Source: Nocardioides albus | Lineage (GTDB): Bacteria > Actinomycetota > Actinomycetes > Propionibacteriales > Nocardioidaceae | Direction of reading: 5' to 3' | DNA: 64,000 nucleotides | NCBI RefSeq assembly: GCF_014648255.1 | Contig: NZ_BMQT01000004.1 | Coordinates: 372,001-436,000, forward strand | Part shown: positions 57,848-64,000 of the stretch, piece after piece | Numbering within the stretch: the first letter of the stretch is position 1 | Layout: each line of letters begins with the position of its first letter | Notes under the pieces: model-generated | What the model was told of the DNA's origin: nothing | Database searches by the model: none | The model's input: only the letters and a program-made list of their open reading frames with translations | Program-made: the position numbers and the translations under genes

Positions 57848-59415
57848 GCGGCAACAGAGAGGCCCTCCTCGAGAAGATCGAGGCGCTCGACGCCGAGCAC
57901 GCGAAGGCGGCAGCCGGAGGCGGCGAGAAGTACGTCGCCCGCCACAAGGCCCGCGGCAAGCTCCTCGCCCGCGAGCGGATCGAGCTGCTGCTCGACGAGG
58001 GCAGCCCGTTCCTGGAGACCCAGCCGCTGATCGGCTGGGGCAGCGACTTCCCGGTCGGCGGCTCGATCATCACCGGCATCGGTGTGGTCGAAGGTGTCGA
58101 GTGCATGATCGTCGCCAATGACCCCACGGTGAAGGGCGGCGCGCTCAACCCCTACTCCCTCAAGCGCTCCTTCCGGGCGGCCGAGATCGCGGAGAAGAAC
58201 GGTCTCCCGACGATCAACCTGACCGAGTCCGGCGGCGCCGACCTGCCGACCCAGAAGGACATCTTCATCCCCGGCGGCAAGGGGTTCCGCGACCTGACGA
58301 GAGCCTCCGCCCGCAAGCAGCCGACCATCTCGGTGGTCTTCGGCAACTCCACGGCCGGTGGTGCGTACGTCCCCGGCATGAGCGACTACGTGATCATGGT
58401 CAAGGAGGGCGCGAAGGTCTTCCTGGCCGGCCCGCCGCTGGTGAAGATGGCCACCGGCGAGGACACCGACGACGAGTCGCTGGGCGGCGCCGAGATGCAC
58501 TCGCGCATCTCCGGCTCCTCCGACTTCCTCGCCGTCGACGAGCACGACGCGATCCGGCAGGCACGACGGGTCGTCGCCCGGCTCAACTGGCGCAAGCGTG
58601 GCCCGCTCCCCAAGGCGAGCTACGAGCCCGACCTCGATCCCGACGGCCTGCTCGACCTCATCCCGACCGATCTCAAGGAGCCCTTCGACCCGCGCGAGGC
58701 GATCCTGCGGATCGTCGACGGGACCGGCCCGGACAACGAGGTGCCCTTCGACGAGTTCAAGCCCCTCTACGGAACGAGCCTCTGCGTCGGCTGGGCGCGG
58801 CTGCACGGCTACGAGATCGGCATCCTGGCGAACGCACGCGGTGTCCTGATGAGCGAGGAGGCCCAGAAGGCGGCGCAGTTCATCCAGCTGGCCAACCAGA
58901 AGGACACCCCGCTGCTGTTCCTGCACAACACCACCGGCTACATGGTCGGCACGGAGTACGAGCAGGGCGGCATCATCAAGCACGGTGCCCTGATGATCAA
59001 CGCCGTCTCCAACTCCACCGTCCCGCACCTGACCGTGATCATGGGCGCGAGCTACGGCGCCGGCAACTACGGCATGAACGGACGGGCGTACGACCCCCGC
59101 TTCCTCTTCACCTGGCCCTCGGCCAAGTCCGCAGTCATGGGGCCGGCCCAGCTCGCCGGCGTGATGGAGATCGTCGCCCGCGAGTCCGCTGAGAAGAAGG
59201 GCGAGATCTTCGACGCCGAGGGGTTCAAGGGCGTCAAGGAGATGGTCGAGGGGATGGTCGAGGAGCAGTCGCTGCCGATGTTCCTGAGCGGCCTCGGCTA
59301 CGACGACGGGGTCATCGACCCGCGCGACACCCGCACCGTCCTCGGTCTGTGTCTCTCCGCCATCGCAACCAAGGAGATCGAGGGGGCGATGAACTTTGGC
59401 GTCTTCAGGATGTGA
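57844..59415 (+). CDS. Acyl-CoA carboxylase carboxyltransferase (beta) subunit
   Basis: 523 residues of the carboxyltransferase superfamily, with VFGNSTAGGAYVPGMSDYVIMV (oxyanion hole region) and ASYGAGNYGMNGRAYDPRFLF (biotin-binding region). Length and motifs fit methylcrotonyl-/geranyl-CoA carboxylase beta (MccB/AtuC), more than acetyl-CoA carboxylase AccD. It is coupled to the dehydrogenase (ATGA); the alpha subunit follows after a 90-bp gap containing an interspersed repeat. Confidence 0.93.
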   Translation: MSGNREALLEKIEALDAEHAKAAAGGGEKYVARHKARGKLLARERIELLLDEGSPFLETQPLIGWGSDFPVGGSIITGIGVVEGVECMIVANDPTVKGGALNPYSLKRSFRAAEIAEKNGLPTINLTESGGADLPTQKDIFIPGGKGFRDLTRASARKQPTISVVFGNSTAGGAYVPGMSDYVIMVKEGAKVFLAGPPLVKMATGEDTDDESLGGAEMHSRISGSSDFLAVDEHDAIRQARRVVARLNWRKRGPLPKASYEPDLDPDGLLDLIPTDLKEPFDPREAILRIVDGTGPDNEVPFDEFKPLYGTSLCVGWARLHGYEIGILANARGVLMSEEAQKAAQFIQLANQKDTPLLFLHNTTGYMVGTEYEQGGIIKHGALMINAVSNSTVPHLTVIMGASYGAGNYGMNGRAYDPRFLFTWPSAKSAVMGPAQLAGVMEIVARESAEKKGEIFDAEGFKGVKEMVEGMVEEQSLPMFLSGLGYDDGVIDPRDTRTVLGLCLSAIATKEIEGAMNFGVFRM

Positions 59416-59445
59416 CGTGTTCGGTACCCGGAAGGTTGCTTCGCG

Positions 59446-59470
59446 GGTGGTCTCGACAAGCTCGACCACC
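59446..59470. repeat. GGTGGTCTCGACAAGCTCGACCACC interspersed element
   Basis: A 25-bp element with arms GGTGGTC (59446-59452) and GACCACC (59464-59470), in the only sizeable gap inside the carboxylase operon. It could give a hairpin that tunes relative subunit expression. Confidence 0.8.
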
Positions 59471-59505
59471 GGGGGCCGAGGCTCTATGAACGGAAAGGTC
59501 TCACG

Positions 59506-61404
59506 ATGATCTCCAGATTGCTGGTCGCCAACCGCGCCGAGATCGCCTCGCGTGTGTTCCGCACCGCCCGGAAGCTCGGGATCGAGACCGTCGCGGTGCA
59601 CTCCGACGCCGACGTGGCCCTGCCGTTCGTGGCGGAGGCGGATCATGCCGTACGTCTCCCGGGCAACGCCCCCGCCGAGACCTACCTTCGCGCTGACCTC
59701 GTCATCGAGGCGGCGAAGGTGGCCGGTGCCGACGCGATCCACCCGGGCTACGGGTTCCTGTCGGAGAACGCCGACTTCGCCCGCGCCGTCGAGGCGGCCG
59801 GTCTGGTCTGGATCGGGCCCGCGCCCGAGTCGATCGAGCAGATGGGCTCCAAGATCGAGGCCAAGAAGATCATGGCCGCCGCCGGGGTCCCGGTCCTGGA
59901 AGCGCCGGCATCGCCGGTCGAGTCCGATCTGCCGCTGCTGGTCAAGGCCTCCGCCGGCGGAGGTGGGCGCGGGATGCGGATCGTCCGCTCCCTCGACGCT
60001 CTCGGAGCCGAGATCGCCAAGGCCGAGGCCGAGGCCGCCTCTGCCTTCGGAGACGGCACCGTCTTCGTCGAGCCGTACGTCGAGGCCGGCCGTCACGTCG
60101 AGGTCCAGGTCGTCGGCGACGGTGCCGGCAACGTCGCCGTCTTCGGTGAGCGCGACTGCTCTGTGCAGCGTCGCCACCAGAAGGTCGTCGAGGAGTCCCC
60201 GGCGCCCCTGCTGCCGGACGCCGTCCGGTCTGCGCTCCATGACGCGGCCCGGAATGCCGCCGCCGCGATCGACTACCGCGGGGCCGGCACCGTCGAGTTC
60301 CTCTACGACGCCGCCTCGGAGCGGTTCTGGTTCCTGGAGATGAACACCCGGCTTCAGGTGGAGCATCCGGTGACCGAGCTGGTTCATGGGGTGGATCTGG
60401 TGGAGCTGCAGATCGCGGTGGCGGAAGGTGTTGGTTTCGACACGCCTCCGCCTAGCGGCTCCGGCGGCTCAACCAACGGGTGGGCGATCGAGGTGCGGTT
60501 GTATGCCGAGGATCCTTCCGCGGACTATCAGCCGCAGTCGGGGACGTTGGCGACGTTGGAGTTCCCCGGCGCCGCTCGGATCGACGGCGGCTACACGTCA
60601 GGCTCGGAGGTCAGCACCTTTTACGACGCCATGCTGGCGAAGGTGATCGTGCACGCGCCCACGCGCGACGCGGCGATCCGGCGGCTGGTCTCGGTGCTGC
60701 GTACGGCCAAGATCCACGGCCTGGTGACCAACCGGGAGCAGCTGATCGGGATCCTCGGGTCCGATGCGTTCCGCAGCGGCGAGGTCACCACCGCTCTGCT
60801 CGCGAAAGAAAATCTTCTTTCAACGGTCGACGACCCTGGTGCCGCTGTCGCGGCGGCGGTCGCCCTGGCCGAAGCGACCCGTCGCCCGCGGGTGCCGGTG
60901 GCCTGGCGCAACGTCACCAACCAGCCTCAGCGGACGGTCTTCGAGGATGACTCCGAGGACGGCCTCGTCGTGGAGTGGTACGGAACTCGCGACGGCTACC
61001 GGATCGACGGCTTCGAGGTCATCGATGCAGGTCAAGACCGGGTTGTACTCGAGAAGGACGGCCTGCGCACGACGTACGAGGTCTCGATCGACGGCGCCCG
61101 GATCGACGTCGACTCCTCGTTCGGCCACACCGCGCTGCGGAAGCGTCCGAGGTTCACCGACCCCGCGACCCAGACCCAGCCCGGAAGCCTGCTGGCGCCG
61201 ATGCCGGGGTCGGTCATCAGCGTGCTCGCCGAGTCCGGCAGCAGCGTCACGGAGGGCCAGCCACTGCTGGTCCTGGAGGCGATGAAGATGCAGCACACGG
61301 TGACTGCGCCCACCGACGGCGTACTCGCTCAGATCAACGTCAAACCAGGAACCCAGGTCGCCGCCGGCGAGGTGCTCGCCGTCGTAGAGGAGGAGACATC
61401 ATGA
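59506..61404 (+). CDS. Acyl-CoA carboxylase biotin carboxylase/biotin carrier (alpha) subunit
   Basis: 632 residues. The biotin carboxylase domain (1 to ~445) has the glycine-rich ATP loop KASAGGGGRGMR, EMNTRLQVEHPVTE and AIEVRLYAEDP. A linker domain follows and then a biotin carrier domain with EAMKMQH (biotinyl Lys in MKM, about residue 589). Residues ~309-325 (VGFDTPPPSGSGGSTNG) come from an interspersed palindromic element and replace the usual LPFxQxDV loop just before GWAIEVR. Catalytic residues are intact. It carboxylates biotin and hands it to the beta subunit. Confidence 0.94.
   Translation: MISRLLVANRAEIASRVFRTARKLGIETVAVHSDADVALPFVAEADHAVRLPGNAPAETYLRADLVIEAAKVAGADAIHPGYGFLSENADFARAVEAAGLVWIGPAPESIEQMGSKIEAKKIMAAAGVPVLEAPASPVESDLPLLVKASAGGGGRGMRIVRSLDALGAEIAKAEAEAASAFGDGTVFVEPYVEAGRHVEVQVVGDGAGNVAVFGERDCSVQRRHQKVVEESPAPLLPDAVRSALHDAARNAAAAIDYRGAGTVEFLYDAASERFWFLEMNTRLQVEHPVTELVHGVDLVELQIAVAEGVGFDTPPPSGSGGSTNGWAIEVRLYAEDPSADYQPQSGTLATLEFPGAARIDGGYTSGSEVSTFYDAMLAKVIVHAPTRDAAIRRLVSVLRTAKIHGLVTNREQLIGILGSDAFRSGEVTTALLAKENLLSTVDDPGAAVAAAVALAEATRRPRVPVAWRNVTNQPQRTVFEDDSEDGLVVEWYGTRDGYRIDGFEVIDAGQDRVVLEKDGLRTTYEVSIDGARIDVDSSFGHTALRKRPRFTDPATQTQPGSLLAPMPGSVISVLAESGSSVTEGQPLLVLEAMKMQHTVTAPTDGVLAQINVKPGTQVAAGEVLAVVEEETS
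60428..60480. repeat. Interspersed palindromic element captured in the biotin carboxylase gene
   Basis: 53 bp matching 62654-62706 at 49 of 53 positions, including GCCTCCGCCTAGCGGCTCCG. The copy keeps its own hairpin arms (GTTGGTT and AACCAAC), where the intergenic copy has GGTC/GACC, i.e. a compensated base pair. It is translated in frame as GFDTPPPSGSGGSTN. Confidence 0.88.
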
Positions 61405-62579
61405 CCGCGACTGTGACCAACCCATTCGGCGAGCCCGAGGAGCGGACCGCGCTGCGGGAGGCCGTGGCGAAGCTGGCCGGCAAGTACGGCCACGACTTCG
61501 TCGCCAAGCAGGCCCGCGAGGGCGGCAAGATGACCGAGATGTGGCTGGAGATGGGCCGCAACGGGTTCCTCGGCGTCAACATCGCCGAGGAGTACGGCGG
61601 CGGTGGCGGTGGCATGAGCGACCTGGCCGCCGTGCTCGAGGAGGCCGCGACCGCCGGCGCTCCGCTGCTGATGATGGTCGTCAGCCCGGCGATCTGCGGC
61701 AGCATCATCGGCCGCTGCGGCACCGACGAGCAGAAGAAGCGCTGGCTGCCGGCGATCGCCGACGGCTCGCACCTGATGGCCTTCGGGATCACCGAGGCCG
61801 ACGCCGGCTCCAACTCCCACAAGATCACCACCACGGCCAAGCGTGACGGTGACGAGTGGATCCTGAGCGGCCAGAAGACCTTCATCTCCGGTGTCGACGA
61901 GGCCGATTCGGTCCTCATCGTGGCTCGGACGGAAGATGCCAAGACCGGCAAGCTCAAGCCCGCCCTCTTCGTGGTCCCGACCGACTCCGAGGGCTTCACC
62001 AAGCAGGTCATCCCGATGGCCTGGGAGGCGCCGGAGAAGCAGTTCACCCTCTTCATCGATGACGTACGTCTCCCCACCGATGCCCTCGTCGGCGACGAGG
62101 ACGGCGGCATCTGGCAGCTCTTCGCCGGCCTCAACCCCGAGCGCATCATGGGTGCTGCGCTCTCCTGCGGGATGGCCCGCTACGCACTCGCAAAGGCGGT
62201 CGAGTACGCCGGGTCCCGGTCGGTCTGGAAGGACGCCCCGATCGGCTCCCACCAGGGCATCGCGCACCCGCTCGCGAAGGTCAAGATCGAGCTGGAGCAG
62301 GCCCGCCTGCTGTGGCAGAAGGCCGCCGCGCTCTACGACGCCGGGGACGACGCCGGTGCCGGGGAGTACGCCAACATGGCCAAGTACGCCGCCGGCGAGG
62401 TCGCCTGCAACGCCACCGACGCCGCGGTCCACACCCATGGCGGCAACGGCCTCACGGTGGAGTACGGCCTGGCCAACCAGCTCGTCGCCGCCCGCCTGGG
62501 CCGGATCGCCCCGGTCAGCCGGGAGATGATCCTCAACTACATCGCCATGCACACCCTGGGACTGCCGAAGTCCTACTGA
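61401..62579 (+). CDS. Acyl-CoA dehydrogenase, last gene of the operon
   Basis: 392 residues with FGITEADAGSNSHKITTTA and HGGNGLTVEYGLANQLVAARLGRIAPVSREM signatures. The latter differs from the common MYRDARI/GTNE ending, placing it in a divergent subgroup often seen with branched- or aromatic-acyl-CoA pathways. It is coupled to the biotin carboxylase gene (ATGA). Two dehydrogenases in one operon suggest two oxidation rounds or two chain types. It ends at a large palindromic element. Confidence 0.92.
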   Translation: MTATVTNPFGEPEERTALREAVAKLAGKYGHDFVAKQAREGGKMTEMWLEMGRNGFLGVNIAEEYGGGGGGMSDLAAVLEEAATAGAPLLMMVVSPAICGSIIGRCGTDEQKKRWLPAIADGSHLMAFGITEADAGSNSHKITTTAKRDGDEWILSGQKTFISGVDEADSVLIVARTEDAKTGKLKPALFVVPTDSEGFTKQVIPMAWEAPEKQFTLFIDDVRLPTDALVGDEDGGIWQLFAGLNPERIMGAALSCGMARYALAKAVEYAGSRSVWKDAPIGSHQGIAHPLAKVKIELEQARLLWQKAAALYDAGDDAGAGEYANMAKYAAGEVACNATDAAVHTHGGNGLTVEYGLANQLVAARLGRIAPVSREMILNYIAMHTLGLPKSY

Positions 62580-62583
62580 AATT

Positions 62584-62706
62584 CGTCGGTCGAGCCGCGA
62601 GCGCCAGCGAGCGTGTCGAGACCAACACGGTCGCCCTCGCGCACGATGGGACTGTGTTGGTCTCGACACGCCTCCGCCTAGCGGCTCCGGCGGCTCGACC
62701 GGCGGG
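62584..62706. repeat. Large palindromic interspersed element, copy 2
   Basis: About 123 bp with arms GTCGGTCGAGCCGCGAGCGC...TGTCGAGACCAACAC and GTGTTGGTCTCGACACG...GGCTCGACCGGCGGG. It fills the gap between the convergent dehydrogenase and RDD genes, and is related to 38026-38157. Its right half is the parent-like sequence of the in-gene copy at 60428-60480. Confidence 0.85.
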
Positions 62707-62707
62707 G

Positions 62708-63385
62708 TTACTTCTGCTTCGGCTCGACGATCACGATCGTGGTGAGGATCTTGTCGGCGAAGGTCTGACGCTTGTCGTCCCACAGCGGCCACAGGTAGCC
62801 GATGTAGCAGGCCATGCTGTCGAGGATGTGCACGAACTGACGGCCGATCGAGAACCAGGTGCCGAGGACCTGGCCGTCGGCCTCCTTGATGACCTTGATG
62901 CCGAGGACGCCCTTGCCGATCGTGTAGCCGGTCTTGCCCTGCTTCAGGCCGTAGTTCCAGAACGCGAAACCGATGAGGAGGATGAATCCGAGGAACGCGA
63001 CGATCCCGCCGATGGCCATGAGTGCACCATTGGGTTCGCCGCTGGTGTACATACCGGTGCTCGGGTCATATTCGGAGGCGCCCGCGGCTGCGCCGCCGAT
63101 GAACATGCCGTAGCCGACGTAGAAGGGGATGGCGACGACCATCCCGATCAGCCCGTCGATGATGTACGCGCCGACTCGCGCACCCCACGAGGCGTACGGC
63201 GGGGTCGGGGCGCCATAGCCGCCCGGGGCGGCGCCGTAGCCGGCGGGAGCCGCACCGTATCCCTGCACGGGAGGGGGAGGCGGAGCGCTGGGCTGGCCGT
63301 ACGCCGGGGCGGGCGGCGGTACCGGCGGCGTGGGCTGGCCGGAGGGGTCCTGCGGGGCGCCAGGGGGCGGGCCGTAGTTAGACAT
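62708..63385 (-). CDS. RDD-family membrane protein
   Basis: 225 residues. A Pro/Gly/Tyr-rich cytoplasmic head (GPPPGAPQDPSGQPTPP, then GYGAAPAGYG-like repeats, 1-62) precedes the RDD domain (ASWGARVGAYIIDGLIGMVVAIPFY; the hallmark Arg-Asp appears as ARV...IID) with three or four membrane helices. The motif TGYTIGKGVLGIKVI follows, then the C-terminal YLWPLWDDKRQTFADKI. RDD proteins are poorly understood and some behave as ion antiporters. It is a paralogue of the next gene. Confidence 0.88.
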   Translation of the reverse strand: MSNYGPPPGAPQDPSGQPTPPVPPPAPAYGQPSAPPPPPVQGYGAAPAGYGAAPGGYGAPTPPYASWGARVGAYIIDGLIGMVVAIPFYVGYGMFIGGAAAGASEYDPSTGMYTSGEPNGALMAIGGIVAFLGFILLIGFAFWNYGLKQGKTGYTIGKGVLGIKVIKEADGQVLGTWFSIGRQFVHILDSMACYIGYLWPLWDDKRQTFADKILTTIVIVEPKQK

Positions 63386-63439
63386 GGGCAGAGTATGGCC
63401 ACAACGCAGCGCAAATGTCTGCGTACACGCCTGACTCCG

Positions 63440-64000
63440 TCATGCCTGAGAGCGCGGCTCCACGACGACGAGGGTTCCGACGAGCTTGTCGGCGAAGGTC
63501 TGGCGCTTGTCGTCCCACAGCGGCCACAGGTAGCCGATGAAGCAGAATGCGTCGAGGACGTGGAGCAGCTGCCGCCCCAGTGCCATCGGGACGCCGATCG
63601 TGGCCTGCCCGTCTGCGGTCGAGGGAGTCTTGCGGACCAGCTTGATCCCGATGACGCCCTTGCCGATGGTGTAGCCCGTGCGGCCCTGCTTCAGCACATG
63701 GTTCCAGACGGCGAAGCCGATGAAACCGAGCCAGCCGACTGCGGTGACCAGGAGGCCGAAGACGGTGACGAAGATGCCTGACTCCTGGGAGAGCCCGCCT
63801 CCCACGCCGGCGACCAGGTAGAACGGCAGCAGCAGGGCGATGTCGATCAGCGCGCCGGCGACCCGGCGACCCCAGGACGCCAGCGGCGGGCCCGAGGGGA
63901 CGTACGTCTGTTGTGCCCACGGTGGGCTCTGGGGCTGTGGGCTCGGCCCGCGAGCAGGGTCGTGCGGCGCGCCTGGGGGTGGCCCGGGCGGCGGGCCGAA
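63440..64000 (-). CDS. RDD-family membrane protein, second copy (5' end cut by window)
   Basis: The frame runs from the window edge (64000) to a stop at 63440, 187 codons without a start inside, so the N-terminus lies beyond the window. The visible part begins in a Pro-rich head (FGPPPGPPPGAPHDPARG), then the RDD domain (WGRRVAGALIDIALLLPFYLVAG), TGYTIGKGVIGIKLV and YLWPLWDDKRQTFADKLVGT. Most of the domain is nearly the same as in the neighbouring copy, indicating tandem duplication; the second copy lies 54 bp from the first on the same strand. Confidence 0.85.
   Translation of the reverse strand, partial: FGPPPGPPPGAPHDPARGPSPQPQSPPWAQQTYVPSGPPLASWGRRVAGALIDIALLLPFYLVAGVGGGLSQESGIFVTVFGLLVTAVGWLGFIGFAVWNHVLKQGRTGYTIGKGVIGIKLVRKTPSTADGQATIGVPMALGRQLLHVLDAFCFIGYLWPLWDDKRQTFADKLVGTLVVVEPRSQA

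Noticed and set aside
1..64000. Search by eye for tRNA, rRNA, insertion sequences, prophage genes and integrase sites
   Set aside because: None seen. The dispersed repeats are short palindromic elements without a transposase in this window.

Overview
The window is a 64 kb stretch of GC-rich chromosome. GTG and TTG starts are frequent, many stop/start pairs overlap by four bases (ATGA or GTGA), and several starts look leaderless. The content (flotillin/NfeD, PadR-MMPL, a long-form GAPDH, a monofunctional-size acyl-CoA carboxylase pair, acyl-CoA dehydrogenases, an EthA-like monooxygenase, sortase-type surface proteins) points to a free-living, lipid-degrading actinobacterium, most likely Nocardioidaceae (Nocardioides-like). 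That placement is inferred from gene content and style: there is no rRNA, tRNA, transposase, phage gene or CRISPR array in the window. Both ends cut a gene (a DUF4143 ATPase on the left, an RDD protein on the right).

Layout. 1-4.5 kb: DUF4143 ATPase with its own inverted-repeat control region, a DEAD-box RNA helicase, an HAAS-type membrane protein and PadR. 4.6-10.5 kb: an MMPL exporter divergent from PadR, a secreted SGNH esterase, a lipoprotein penicillin-binding protein and a short SDR. 10.5-12.9 kb: a probable structured small RNA with its own promoter and terminator (C6 loop, like actinobacterial 6C RNA), then flotillin and its NfeD-like partner. 13-16 kb: a collagen-like secreted protein, a pirin and a degenerate GH1 protein. 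16-21 kb: HIT hydrolase, FadH-type dienoyl-CoA reductase and a polar amino-acid ABC importer. 21-27 kb: unknown protein, GAPDH, Ser/Thr kinase, CoA-transferase/racemase and a GAP-family membrane protein. 27-31.5 kb: surface-anchored protein, EthA-like Baeyer-Villiger monooxygenase with a TetR operator, TetR and LysR. 31.5-38 kb: PutA, DoxX-like protein, secreted metal-dependent dipeptidase-like hydrolase and ProC. 38-43.7 kb: a fatty-acid beta-oxidation locus (acyl-CoA dehydrogenase, MerR, thiolase, FadB) with paired operators. 43.8-53.4 kb: two membrane-anchored proteins, an M4 protease, a PadR-microprotein-ABC exporter operon and a VOC protein. 53.5-62.6 kb: a TetR-controlled, tightly coupled operon resembling the acyclic-terpene (Atu) / branched acyl-CoA carboxylation pathway. 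62.7-64 kb: two tandem RDD membrane proteins.

The most unusual theme is the repeats. Several families of short palindromic elements fill the gaps between genes, and some have also become protein-coding. They occur in frame inside the biotin carboxylase (60428-60480), the AtuA-like protein (56229-56375) and an ABC permease (19246-19277), and at the ends of two convergent genes (35440-35516). One family is built from 21-bp units with a CCGAGACGTCA core, so each inserted unit adds exactly seven residues. Very long perfect palindromes (29-bp stem at 20895-20955, 21-bp stem at 27077-27122) separate other genes.
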